From Cannabis sativa (taxonomy: Eukaryota > Streptophyta > Magnoliopsida > Rosales > Cannabaceae), in the NCBI RefSeq assembly GCF_029168945.1, contig NC_083601.1, positions 36,879,660-36,943,659 of the forward strand: DNA of 64,000 nucleotides, read 5' to 3'. A model generated the notes under the pieces. That model saw only the letters and a program-made list of their open reading frames with translations, searched no databases and had not been told where the DNA came from. Each line of letters begins with the position of its first letter. The stretch's first letter is position 1. Shown here in pieces: positions 48,996 through 60,563 of the stretch. The translations under genes and the position numbers were made by a program.

Positions 48996-49641
48996 ATGTC
49001 GAAGAAGAATAGCCTTTCTAAGCGGAAAGTACAGCACGAATTTGAACTCAAAAGTAAATTTTTCTCTGCAATCTCTCTATCTATTCATGTATCTATATGT
49101 TGTTTCTGAATATTTACTCATATTAATCATTCTATACTGAACACAGGGGAGAAGGAAGAAAAAGAAAGGAAGGCAAAGAAGCTTCATGCTAAGAAGAACA
49201 AGATGAAAGTGAGTCCCCATCGATCGATTGCAATAGGAATGAGTTCTTTTTTTGTTTTTAGAAGTTACATTCTTCGTGGTCGAATTCCAACAAGAGTATC
49301 TGCTAACTGAAGTTTTTTATTTTAATTTTTTCCATTATCAAATGCAATTGTCTTGGGTAATTAGATTGGGTGGGTGGTTATAAATTTATAAAATTTGATG
49401 AATAGTAATGTGTTTGATTTTGATTCTTTTGCACAAATTTTTATGTTAAAATTTATGTGTTGGGTGTTTTGGAATTCACTGAGAGGAGTTTTCATTGTCT
49501 AATTGTGTAAAACAGGTTGATGGTGGTAATAAGAAAAAGAAGGGCTCAGGTGGGTTTCAGGTAGGGAAGAGGAAAGTAAAGACCAAATTGTCAGCATTGG
49601 CCAAAGCTAAAGCTGAACAGGCTATGGAAGTTGACAACTAA
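48996..49641 (+). CDS. Small lysine-rich conserved protein, 81 aa
   Basis: Three exons, 48996-49053, 49147-49208 and 49516-49641, with GT-AG borders and compatible phases, give 81 aa: MSKKNSLSKRKVQHEFELKR, a run of EKEEKERKAKK, KKNKMKVDGGNKKKKGSGGF and QVGKRKVKTKLSALAKAKAE before QAMEVDN. The highly basic, coiled composition suggests a nucleolar or RNA-linked protein, perhaps in ribosome biogenesis, but that is inference from composition only. The short upstream leader (GGCGAAGGAAGTAACAGCGG) and splice sites are consistent with a compact housekeeping gene. Confidence 0.75.
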
Positions 49642-51540
49642 GGTTCGATTCCAAAAGCTTTCATTATACTAATTAGGAAGAGGATAATAGTGGTTCTAAA
49701 ATTTGTAATTTAGATGGGAAATGTTTCGTATTTTTATTCCATTGTTTTCATTTGTCCTGAAATGTTCACTTTTCTTCTAATGAAAAATATTGAGTGAAAG
49801 TTAAAGATTTCTGGCAATGCTCCATTTTAATATATGCTGCTAAAGGCGAAGTTAATATATATGATCGTAGAAGCCTGTTGGTGATAAATTGTAGGAGATA
49901 ATATGGAAATAAATGTTACAAACTTAGGACATGGATTTTGATACCCAGATTCTGTGGAGTATATGTATATCAGTATATGTATACAAATTACAAAGCAAAA
50001 AGGAACTATCTTTTTTATTCAAAAAGGTTTACTGAAGAGAGAAAAAAAATCATATTTCCAAATAAATACTAGAGACTCTAGTGTTTCAAAAGCAGTCACT
50101 AGAGTGAAGGAGATGGAGAGAGAGATTGTGTGGGATGAAAATAAAAAGTATATATAAATATTAGAGACTGCAGCATTTCAAAAATAAAAATGGTCACGCA
50201 TCTTCCTTTGGTACCAACCGAGATCTTCTCAGATGGTATTAGAAGGTTGTGTATGAAAATGGGTATCTGGTTCTACTTATTTTTCGTAGCCATGACCATG
50301 ATAAAGGGTTGCGTGCTGCGTGTGACATTTTATGGGTTTGATTTTTAATGTTTTATTAAAATTTATATTATATAATATAATATAATGTTGTTCTGGATCC
50401 CTGAATAGATTGACATTCAAGAGCTATCACCAAAGTGGGATATCATTACGAATGCTTTGCAAATAAGTAGTGGATTTTCATCATAATTATTAAATAAAAT
50501 GTAAGACTTAATTGGGATATAATATGTTATGATGTTGTGGATTTTGGGTGCCTTATAGCATATTTTAAAACTTATATTTCTTTGAACGACAAAGATTAGT
50601 GATCAATAGGTCCACCATGTAAAAAAGGAAAAGAAAAAAGTTACATGAGTTAGATATCATTGGCAGTAAATAGTCAGCAACATGATAATTTAGATTACTT
50701 TAACGTGATTTAAGTCTTTAGGGAAAAAATGAGGATCTAGGGTCATATACCTGCAATGTCAAATGGATTGAGGTACATAGCTTTGTTGTCAGCTTCAAAA
50801 TTAATTGACTGAATCCCCAAAAAAATTATATTGAAAATAAAACCCTGTAGTTTGATTATCATTTTTCTTTGTCATCCCCAAAAGTGAGAAAGTATATTTG
50901 GGGGTTTCAATTATTTAAGTGGTAAAGTTAGTGGAAATTTAAGACATTATCCCCACATGATGATTAGAATAGCAAGATAAATGCATGCCTTTGGACAAAA
51001 TGATGGTATGTTTGTTTGTTTGTTTTTTCCCTTTACTTTTGGTGATATTCTTCTCACTACTACATCATTTACAACAAAAAATTTCGAGAGTATTATACAT
51101 CTCTTTTCGTTGATAGGCATCATTATCTGTATTATTATTATTATTATTAATTTCTCGAAGTGACCAAATGCGAAAAGTGCATTTCTAGAAAGGGGTGTAT
51201 TTCGTTTAAATTTAGTTCCAGTCACATTATATCATTCACATTGAGTCATTGATTAATATGTCCCATTACATGTTGAAGCTTTTGTATTGAGATTCAGATT
51301 CCACGTAAGAAATATGCTTACAGGTTAAGGAGAAAATAACAGAGTTATCAAGTACGTAGCCTAGCCAATTCAATATGAGCTACAATTTGCATCAATAAAA
51401 AGTAAAACAAAATATTTGTTACAATTAATTGATTAGCTGTATTATTTTGGAAACTGAGAACATATTAAAATATTGAACAACCTTTAAAAGAAAACAAACT
51501 AAAGATTCCTTGGCAAAAATCAAAGAAATAAAATACATAG
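49642..51540. other. Intergenic, no convincing gene
   Basis: Contains the 3' UTR of the 81-aa gene. A 52-aa frame at 50190-50348 (MVTHLPLVPTEIFSDGIRRL...) is too short and unsupported to call. Confidence 0.5.
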
Positions 51541-51920
51541 TGGGCGAAATGGGCTTAGGCCCGTCAAAGCCCTCCCAAACCCAGTCTGTAAAAGTCAAAA
51601 CTGGCAAAAACCCACGAGGAAATTACGCTCTATACCCTTTTTATATTGTTCACTTTTATTTTTACTCTCTTTTTTAAAGTTTATTATTTTTACCTCTTTT
51701 TTTAAATATTGTACCAATTTTGCCCCTGTCACTTCAAGATACTCTCCATGTGACTCTCTTATATTAAGGTATTTTGAGTACAATACATATAAAAAGAGGT
51801 ATGTTTCAAATAAATATAAAATTAAAGGTAAATTTGATTAATTGATTAATAAAAGGGGTATTTTTCAACTTACCCAAAATCCATTATAGGCCTTCATGAG
51901 CCCATATAAAGACCACCACC
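51541..51920 (+). promoter_or_regulatory. Orphan promoter-like patch with GGGCY elements
   Basis: TGGGCTTAGGCCCG near 51550-51563 and GAGCCCATATAAAGACCACC near 51898-51917 pair site-II-like TGGGCY words with a TATA-like ATATAAAG. Such combinations usually precede housekeeping genes. No coding exon follows, so it may be a promoter left behind by a lost or moved gene. Confidence 0.3.
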
Positions 51921-52249
51921 TTTAAGGACGATGAGCCAAACAACGTCTTCACTTCTAATTGTCGTTTTAGGTAGTTTAATTGTAATTATATGTCTACAAT
52001 ATCCAGCCTATATTGTTTTCCTTTCGGAAATTTTCAGAAAAATAGCCTAAGTTCGGAACCTCTTAAAAGAAATCTCAATTTTGTAAATTTTGTTCAGTAA
52101 AATGACCAATGTTGGATAAAATTGTCAAATTTAATAATAGTGGCAAATCCTATACTTGACTCGTATTGGTATCTAAGTTGATACATACAACCTCAACTAT
52201 GAAATGCTAAATAAACTTTTTTTAAATCTTTTCTTGACATCATCTTGCC

Positions 52250-53030
52250 TCCACATATAGCTTTTCAATAATAATAATAGGGAAATTTATAAAAATATTA
52301 GAATTTAGGTTAACTTTTACAAAATACTATCACACAAAAAAGTTTTCAAAAATACTGTGTTTTTATAAAACACCAGTAAAACACCAAACAGAATAACTCA
52401 AAACAACTAAAAAACACCGGTAGAACACTAGTGAAAACTTAACACATTATACTGCAGTATGAAATTTATAAAAAAATACAGTAAAAGGGTAATAAAAAAT
52501 ACTGCCAGACAGTATTTTTATAAAAAAATAACAAAAATTAGTATACCATGTAAATTTCTTCGGGCATGTTTAGAATTGAGAAGTTCAGCTATGATTATAA
52601 AAGGATAATTTACATGTATACACCTTTTTTATAATTAAATTACACAAATAACTTTGCTCATTATAAAGTACCGTAATTTACCAATCATAAGTTTGTTTTT
52701 TTTCCTTTTTAACTTTTTTGCTGTTGGTTTGATTTTACTTAGCATATGCATACATGTTGCATTCCTATTAATTTTTATTTCTTTTTCTTTTATCTTTCAC
52801 TTATTTCTTTCTCTCTACATCATTATCAATTTCTATTTCTTTTTTAATTTTAAAAATAAGTTTTGATTACATCATTAATTTCAAAAATATTATCATTGTC
52901 ATTTACTTATTAATGTGATTATTTTAAAATGTAGAAAATATATATTTTTTCACCTTTTTCAAAATTAATTTCAACATCAAAGTCACTATTTAATTGCTTA
53001 CCGTATCAATTATATACTTATTAGTTACAT
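52250..53030. other. AT-rich DNA with MITE-like words, no gene seen
   Basis: Around 52280-52560, phrases such as AAATACTGTGTTTTTATAAA and GAAATTTATAAAAAAATACAG suggest an old foldback element, but ends cannot be set. Confidence 0.35.
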
Positions 53031-54350
53031 TTCACCAATTTATAATTATAAAATTAAATTTTTTATAAACAAGTAACCAATTACTATTATGTTAATTTAT
53101 AAATTAAAATATAATCAGTTACCACTTAAAATCTCGATATCACAATATTTTTTTATTGACATCGTAAACAATTGTATTTTTTTTATCAATAAAAAAAATA
53201 CATATTAATAAAACAATGAATCATTTTTATGTTATGTGGAAAAGTAACTTCATAGTTACTTCTAGCCTCTAGGTTTCACTTTCGGTATCATAAGCAACTA
53301 AATAGTTACTATTAATTATGGCGACGATGAGAAAATACATATTTTTCTTACACGTCAAAATGACCATATTGAAAAGTAGTTTCTTTTTCATTTAGTTAAC
53401 CAAGAAGTAACCATATTTTTAAAACTATTTTTCTGACCATATCGTTGCTTATTTAAGTTAAAAAAAATATTATCGTGATTTACTTTTTAATGTGATTATT
53501 TTAAGATATGAGAACATATATATTTTTTTATTATTTAAAAAAAAAAAAAAAACTATTGAGGTAGCCATGATACCAATCATATACTAATTGTTTACTATTA
53601 TATTATATATTAAAGAAAACTTAATTTATAATTAGTTTCTACTCTTTCTACAATAAAATAAATTTGAAGGTTACTCAAATGTATTTTAAATAATAAAATG
53701 TTATAATATTACATAAAAATAACTTACTTATTATTAAGATGCATACAAATAAGTTTTAGAAAAAACAAAAAAATGTATCTCAAATTATATACTGTTTAGT
53801 TACCATTCTATAACTTTTATTTAGTTAACAAATCAAATTTATATTTAAAAAATTTAAAATACTTATATAATAATAAAAAAAATATGAGTGACTAAATGTA
53901 TGTTACATACTTTTATTTGAATATTATTATGAAGTATACTAAATAAAACTATTTCATATATATGCTTACTATTTTAAAAAGGTATAGTAGCTTATTATAT
54001 TATATGACAAACTCATTAGTTTTGAAAATAAACTTTAAAGTTACCCAAATGTATTTTAAATAATAAGATAGCACAATATAACTTAAAAATAGCTATAGGT
54101 TATTAAGATGTTTACAAATAAGATTTTAGAAGTAACCAAATTGCATCTCAAATTATATAATTTAAAAAAGAAGTTTTTTTTTACATAAAAGTAACTAATT
54201 ATTTTCTTATCAGCATTATAAGTAACCAAAAGGTTACTTTTGAAAACCCAGGAAAATAATAATAATAAAAAAAAAATGGAATTTGGGATTAATTTCGTTT
54301 CAGGCATATTATTTTAAAATTAAGGTATTTTTAAATGACGTGGCAAAGTA
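53030..54350. repeat. AT-rich array with recurring GTAAC/GTTAC words and a degenerate 380-bp duplication
   Basis: The words AAGTAACC and AGTTACTT recur more than fifteen times. A longer phrase, AAAGTTACCCAAATGTATTT at about 54036 (TAAATAATAAGA follows), repeats AAGGTTACTCAAATGTATTT at about 53658; both continue with ATTAAGATG..TACAAATAAG and TCTCAAATTATATA. No gene. Confidence 0.55.
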
Positions 54351-54435
54351 TTATTGTAATTGAGATTTATTAAGGTATTTTTGTAAATAGTTTATATTTT
54401 AAGTACATTATTGAAAAAATCCCATTATAAAATGT

Positions 54436-54520
54436 GCTGGGCCTAGCCTATAATAGCCCTTTGATAAGTTAGCCACTGAAACCTCAATACTTCGACGAAG
54501 ACCACGGTGAGTTTGCTTTT
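54436..54520 (+). promoter_or_regulatory. Orphan promoter / first-exon-like patch
   Basis: CTGGGCCTAGCCTATAATAG, then a leader ending ACCACG|GTGAGTTT (54506/54507), looks like a core promoter with an untranslated first exon and donor. A matching acceptor, TTCAACCACTGCAG, ends at 55625. No coding exon was found beyond it. Confidence 0.3.
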
Positions 54521-57224
54521 TTGCTCTTTTCAACCATCATTTTATTTCCCAATTAGTTTGGAACTCCTATTTTGCTGGTTATTTGAGGAATATGAATTTT
54601 GATGTACAAATTTTATGACTATCTCCAATACTATTGAGTATTGCTATTAAGCATTACTAAATTGTACAATACGATTAAGAGATAGCGCTCTCGGAAGTGA
54701 TTTTTTATAATAATGATAAGATTAAAATAAGTAAAATAGGATAAAAAACTGTACCAATAAATCTACCACTCTTATAGTAATGTTCAACACAAATAATATT
54801 TTTTAATAATTCTTTTAAGAATGACGTATGTTTTTGGACTGTATGGAAAATTTACCACTCAATACATTAGTTTGATTTTGTATAATGAATTTAATAAGTT
54901 ATGTGCATGTGTAGAAGGTGGAGTTTTTTACTAACATGTCTCAATAATAAAGGTCGATGTGACCCTATAAAAGATTTAAAACTAGGCCAATCATTTTTAG
55001 ACACAAACGCTAGTAGTATATTATATTTGGTGTGAGGAATAAAAGTAAGTAGTTATCAGAGTTACAAATACTCATTTAATTCACTGCTGCCTAAATTGTA
55101 TAACTCAAATTCATGATTTGTAAGAGTTGGTCGAGGTTTGGAAGGTATGCCAAGTTGGGAGACGGAGACACTTTCATTTCAATCTTCGCTATAATTATTT
55201 TAACATAAAAATCAAATCACTCATTCTTTTCAATTTATTTTGATTTTTTAACCATAATATAGGTGGTATGCCAATTTTTAATTTGACCATTGCTTCAATC
55301 TTTAGATTATTCTAATGTTTTTTTGATAAGCTACATAGCAACTATTGTTTAGTTTTTAAAGGTAAATAAATATATAGCTTCACGATTTATTAACCAAAAA
55401 ATTAGGTGTGGTATATGATCATGCTTTACCTTATGTTATTATTATTTCTCGTCGTAAACATGTTATTAAAACTAAGCAACAGAGATGAGATAATAATGAT
55501 GGGATTATGAGTAGAATTTCCTAGTCAAAATAGCAATAGCCTTTCATTCTTTATTTTTCTTTTTCCTTTTTTATTCATTAAATATTATATATATATATAT
55601 ATATATATATCTTCAACCACTGCAGGTTGAGGGTTTCTTCACCCACCAACATCATCTTTGCTTTCAACTTCTTGCTTAAATTTCTTTCTGCAGTACTTAA
55701 GTTATTTAACTAAAAATTCAAGATTTTGATCTTTATATATGTATGTGTGTAATCAATATAATCAAAAAGTTCCTCAATTTCATTCTTGAAAAAAGAAGAA
55801 TTCTTCAAATTATTTGTTATAGAAGATGCAAACTTTAAAGCCAAATTTCAAACTACATTTAAGCAAAACGATAACTGTTTACTTTGACCACAGATAAACA
55901 AAATTAGATGCGGTCGATAACGTTAGTACTTTAGGATGATAATATTTTTTTTTGGGTTTATTATGGAAAGTTTATTTACAACAAATATAAACACATCTTA
56001 TTTTAATATATTAAATAGATTTAAATTAATATCAACATAAAACTTTAAAAATATATATATATAAATGAAAAAAAATATCTATAAATATAAGTTATTAGTA
56101 AATTATTATAAATAAAATTTAACAAAACAGCTAGTTTTACTTTTAAAACTAGAAATGTTAGCACGTGTTAATGAAATTTAATATTAAGTCTTATATATAA
56201 AATGTTAAAAAATACTAATAGTGTTTAACACTACTTTAAGTGTTAGATGTTAAGTATTAGAGTCTATACAATTTAATTTAAATTTATTCTAGAATAATAC
56301 TAACTATTTATAATAGAAATCTCAAGGTGGTATAGCAAATGAAATTTGTTAAACTAATGAAATAATAAAATTTATAAAATAATTTTACTTAATTAACTCT
56401 AGACATAAATTTATGGCTGGTTATGAGTATGCAATTCATAGTCGTTTCTGTGACTTATTTTACTAATAAAATTTTTTATAAAATTATTTTACTATTAATA
56501 ATTTTTATAAAGTCCAACTCAAGTGATTATAGAAAGATAGGCTTATATTAGAGATCTTGTGTATGTTATAATATAAATACCATAGGACACTTCTCAAGAG
56601 AAAGGAAAAAAATACAGCGGATAAAGACTAGTTAACAGTGTGGTGCTATTATTATTGTCTTCTCCTATTGGAACCAAATTCAGTAGGCACACACAAATTT
56701 ATTTATTTATAGCAGCCCAAAAATAACAGAATTTATTTACAACAACCCCAATATCTGACCAGAAAATTAAAAGAGCCTCCCTAGGATAAATCCATTTAAA
56801 ACAATTTTATTTTCTTAGCATTGTAGACACTTCTTATGTCTGGTAACAAAGTCAATTCAATAATAGGTATCGAAATTTCCTGGTCTAGCACATGCATGTT
56901 TTTTTGTATAGTTTTCGTATGACGACTTTAATTGCTTCTATTTTAAAACTTTTTTTTTCAAAAGAAGGATATTGAGGGTAAAATTATTTAATTATCCTAT
57001 TTGTGATATTTAATTTTATAAATTGATTTTTTCATGGTAAAATTTTCAATCTTATTTCTGTTTTGGTATTTATACTTTCGTTAAAATATTACCGTTAAAT
57101 ATATTTCGTTAAAATATATATATGATATATATTTTAATTAGTCTACATCATCTTAAAATATAATTATAATTTAAAAAAAATAATAATAAAGTTAGGAAAA
57201 AATTATTTTTTTTCTTCTTCTTCC
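54521..57224. other. AT-rich intergenic DNA, no gene seen
   Basis: Contains an (AT)n run near 55586-55610 and many short AT-rich words; no protein similarity recognised. Confidence 0.5.
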
Positions 57225-57400
57225 TTCTTTTTTTTCTGAACCATCGAGCCCACCATCACCACCACCATCACCCACAATTATCATCACCGCACCACTACCC
57301 ACACCACCATTATCATCACCACCAACAGAAATACTAATAAACACTCATATCACAACCAATCACCACAATTATCACTACATTTTTTAGAAAACAAATTCTC
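57225..57400. repeat. CAC/ATC-rich simple sequence
   Basis: CACCATCACCACCACCATCA and related trinucleotide-like words over about 150 bp. No long frame. Confidence 0.6.
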
Positions 57401-57609
57401 AGATCTGAAATAACAGTAAGATAAATATGTACAAACACCAAATAGCATACCAAATTTAACAAAGAAAATCTAGCAAAATCACAACAAAAAATAAACCCCA
57501 AGTTCATCTATTCAAACAGCACAACCCTAATTTTTTGTAATTATTTTTCTCCTAATCAATAGTCAATATTTACAAAATTAAAATTTCCAAACTAAGCCAA
57601 AACAAATCT

Positions 57610-58031
57610 AAGGCTACTTGGCAAGAAGGAATGAGTGTAGGAGGGATGGACTAGAGTAAGAAGGATGGTAAATCTACAAAGGATAGAGAGGATAGTGACT
57701 CTTTCTTATTATTTGGTATTAGGAGTAAAGGTGGGAGGATTAAGAAGAAGTTATTTATTAAAATTACTATAGTATCCTTATAGTATAAATATTTGTAATT
57801 TTTAAAGGATAGTTTTAGTATTTGGTGTGTATATTTTATTTTTTTCTCCAATCCTTCCTAAAATGAGGGGATAGAATTTTTAAAATTTGGAGGGAAAAAA
57901 TCTCCCTCCACCACTCCTCTCTTGTCCTTTCTCACACTTACCAAACAAGGAATTCTTCCTCTCGTTTTAACTCTCTCCCTTCTCCTCTCTCCACCCACCC
58001 ATCCCTCTTTCCTATCAAACATAGTGTAAAA
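57610..58031. mobile_element. Possible MITE with weak inverted ends
   Basis: GGCTACTTGGCAAGAAGGAA on the left resembles the reverse complement of TTTCCTATCAAACATAGTG on the right, and GGAGGGATGG faces CCATCCCTC. The interior is noncoding. The match is imperfect, so this is a suggestion only. Confidence 0.4.
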
Positions 58032-58216
58032 GAAAACTGAAATGAAGAAGATCGCCTCTTGATCTGGGCAGAGGAGACTGGGAGAAACACCATGGAAGTC
58101 TCGTTGTTGGTGTGAGCACAACGAGTTGCTCGAGTTCTTCTCCTGATTAGAGGTCTACGTAGAAGAAGTCTCAGGGTTGAGGGGTCTGGGAAGAAGAAGT
58201 CTCGGTGCCCTTTTCC

Positions 58217-58219
<3 letters not shown>

Positions 58220-58259
<40 letters not shown>
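58220..58259 (+). repeat. (GA)n microsatellite, about 20 units
   Basis: An uninterrupted GA run. The 77-aa minus-strand frame covering it is a by-product of the repeat. Confidence 0.9.
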
Positions 58260-58261
<2 letters not shown>

Positions 58262-58440
58262 GAGAGGAGAGTACTGAGCCTAAGAGAGAAAGAGGGATTG
58301 TTGGGTTTCGGGTTAGTATGGTCAAGAAGTCGGGTTTTGAGGTTCATTTGTGTTGAAGGTGGCTGTAGTGACCTTAATGAAGTTGCACAAAAAGAAAAAG
58401 GCAAAAGAGAGAGAATGCAACTGGGGAAGAGAATAAAAAT

Positions 58441-58838
58441 TAGGCTAATTAGTAATTTTTTCCCCCGAACTTTGACATGTACTAAATCGTGCCCCCTGAA
58501 CTTTTTTGGCCGTTAAAAATTCCCCCCGAACTATTGAGATTGTTAAATTTAAGGACTTTTGTCTAATTTCATTCAATTTTACTGTTTCTGTGATTGTTTG
58601 TGTACTAAACCATGCTCTCCAAACTTTGATATCTACCAGATCATGCCCCTCAAACTTTGATATGTAGTAAATCATGCCCCTTAAACTTTCATCCATGTTA
58701 GAATTTTTTTACTAAAATTAGACAAAAGTTCTTAAATTTAACAATCTCAATAGTTCGAGGGTTTAACGGCCAAAAATATTTAGGGAGCACGATTTAGTAT
58801 ATGTCAAAATTCGGGGGAAAAAATTACTAATTAGCCTA
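58441..58838. mobile_element. Foldback MITE, TAGGCTAATTAGTAATTTTT ends
   Basis: 398 bp. The left end TAGGCTAATTAGTAATTTTT then TCCCCCGAA is the exact mirror of the right end. The arms pair over about 130 bp (CATGTACTAAATCGTGC with GCACGATTTAGTATATG, and AATTTAAGGACTTTTGTCTA with AGACAAAAGTTCTTAAATT). The centre has three copies of a CAAACTTTGATATGTA-like unit. TA may be its target duplication. Confidence 0.85.
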
Positions 58839-59404
58839 AAAATTAGGGTTACAAGGAACAAATGAAAAAGAAAGAGAAGAAAAGAAAAAAGAAAAAAAAT
58901 ATTTTTAATTAGTTTTCCTATTTTAAATTTATTTATTTAATATTGTAATAATTAAAATTATAAGAACAAGGCATGTGTACATGATAGCTATTCTACTTGG
59001 CATTTAACAACACTATTTTAATCAAAGTGTAAATATCAAAATAGAAGTGAGGTTCAGAGGGTTTTATTATCAAAAATTTATTTTGTAGAATCAAGTGTCA
59101 TAAATCGTACAATTTAGATAGTTTTACTGTCAATATAAAGGACAACCTTGTTTCTTTCCAATATATAAATTAATCAAATTTTAGCACACATTTGTTGGTA
59201 ATCTTTTATTTTTTTAATAAAAAAGTAATTAAACTTTATTAATTAACCTTCAAATTTTGCTTCCAAACAAGAAAGTAATTTAGATGGAACGTTCCCACAC
59301 ACTAAATGTACCATTAGATAGAAACTAGAAACTCTTGTAAATAAATGAGCAACTAAATTTAGTGAACGTTTAAACATTTGTTGGTAAATTTATATATATA
59401 GGGA

Positions 59405-60098
59405 CACGATTTTCTTTTGCTATTGTACTTTCACGGATTGTAATCTGTGATGTACGGCAACCGTTAGATCGGGTAGTTAATTTGATCTAATGGGTGGGGT
59501 TGATCTAGGGGTATTTAAGGTTAAAAAAATGGCAACCGGTTAAATTTTTGAATTTTAAATTTATTAAATTTAAAAAAGTTAAAACTGACATCCATCAATC
59601 ACATCAACCGTCGTCCTCCACTCTTCCATTTCATTCTTCACTTTCTTTTTGTTTTTCATTTTCCATTTTCTCATTTTCTCCTTCCATTTTCCGTTTTCGT
59701 TTCTGCTAGGGCAAACCACTCATCTTCATTTTCCATTTTCTTTTTCATTTTCCATTTTCCATTTTCCATTTTCGTTTCAGCTGAGGTAAAACTCATATTG
59801 TACATTTTCTTCACTTTTTATACTTCGTTCTTCACTGTGGTGTACATTACTCGTCTTCTGTCATTGTTGGGGTTGTTACAGTCGTGGGTGTCGACGGTGG
59901 GTTGTACAAGTAAGTTTTTCCGATTCTACTTTACACACATTTCGTTCTTCACTGTGGGTTTAAAAAATAAATCTTTTTTTGAAGGGAATGTGGTGTTAGT
60001 CCATTTTCGTGTACTTAATAGTCTCATTTTGTCTCAGGTGTCGACGGTGAGGTGTTCAAGGTAGTTTCCATTTCTGTGTTGAGGTATTTCTCTCTCTT

Positions 60099-60192
<94 letters not shown>

Positions 60193-60563
60193 CCCCGTGC
60201 ATGTGTTCTGATTCTTAGTGTGCAATGTACTGTAATTTGTTTTGGGTTTTTGGTTTTAGTTTTTTTGGAATCTGTCATTTGGTATTTTGATTTAGGTTGT
60301 TGCAAAAAAGAGTTGAATTGTTTAAATGGAATTGGTTGCATTGTACTGTAATTTAGGTATTTTTGGAATGTGTTAGTTGATTTGGTTGGATTTTGATTTT
60401 TTGGGGATTGGATAAATGGAGATGGTTTTAGCCGCTTAACAAACCTACAACAACCAGTTATCAACTAAATTAAAAAAATTAAAAAATATTTTCATGTACC
60501 GTGGGACCCACGTGCCGTACAACGGATTACAATCCGTGTTTTCCACTTCTAGTCACAAAATCG
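59405..60563. mobile_element. Terminal-inverted-repeat element of about 1.16 kb
   Basis: The left CACGGATTGTAATCTGTGAT, then GTACGGCA (59433-59458), mirrors the right TGCCGTACAACGGATTACAA, then TCCGTG (60513-60538). Outer, weaker pairing reaches CGATTTTC and CAAAATCG. Inside are TTTTCCATTTTC-type minisatellite sequence (59640-59780), two GTGTCGACGGTG..GT(A/C)CAAG phrases (59888 and 60039) and a CT microsatellite. No protein. Probably a non-autonomous DNA transposon; superfamily open. Confidence 0.65.
60089..60187 (+). repeat. (CT)n microsatellite with TTTCT interruptions
   Basis: About 95 bp of CT units, interrupted by TT near 60098 and 60118. Frames of 60-146 aa over it (poly-ERER or LSLS) are artefacts. 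Confidence 0.93.

Noticed and set aside
50190..50348. 52-aa frame MVTHLPLVPTEIFSDGIRRL...
   Set aside because: Short, no neighbours, no splice sites, no recognised similarity; chance cannot be excluded.
60024..60464. Long frames with poly-ERER or poly-LS
   Set aside because: They translate the CT/GA microsatellite and have no other protein character.
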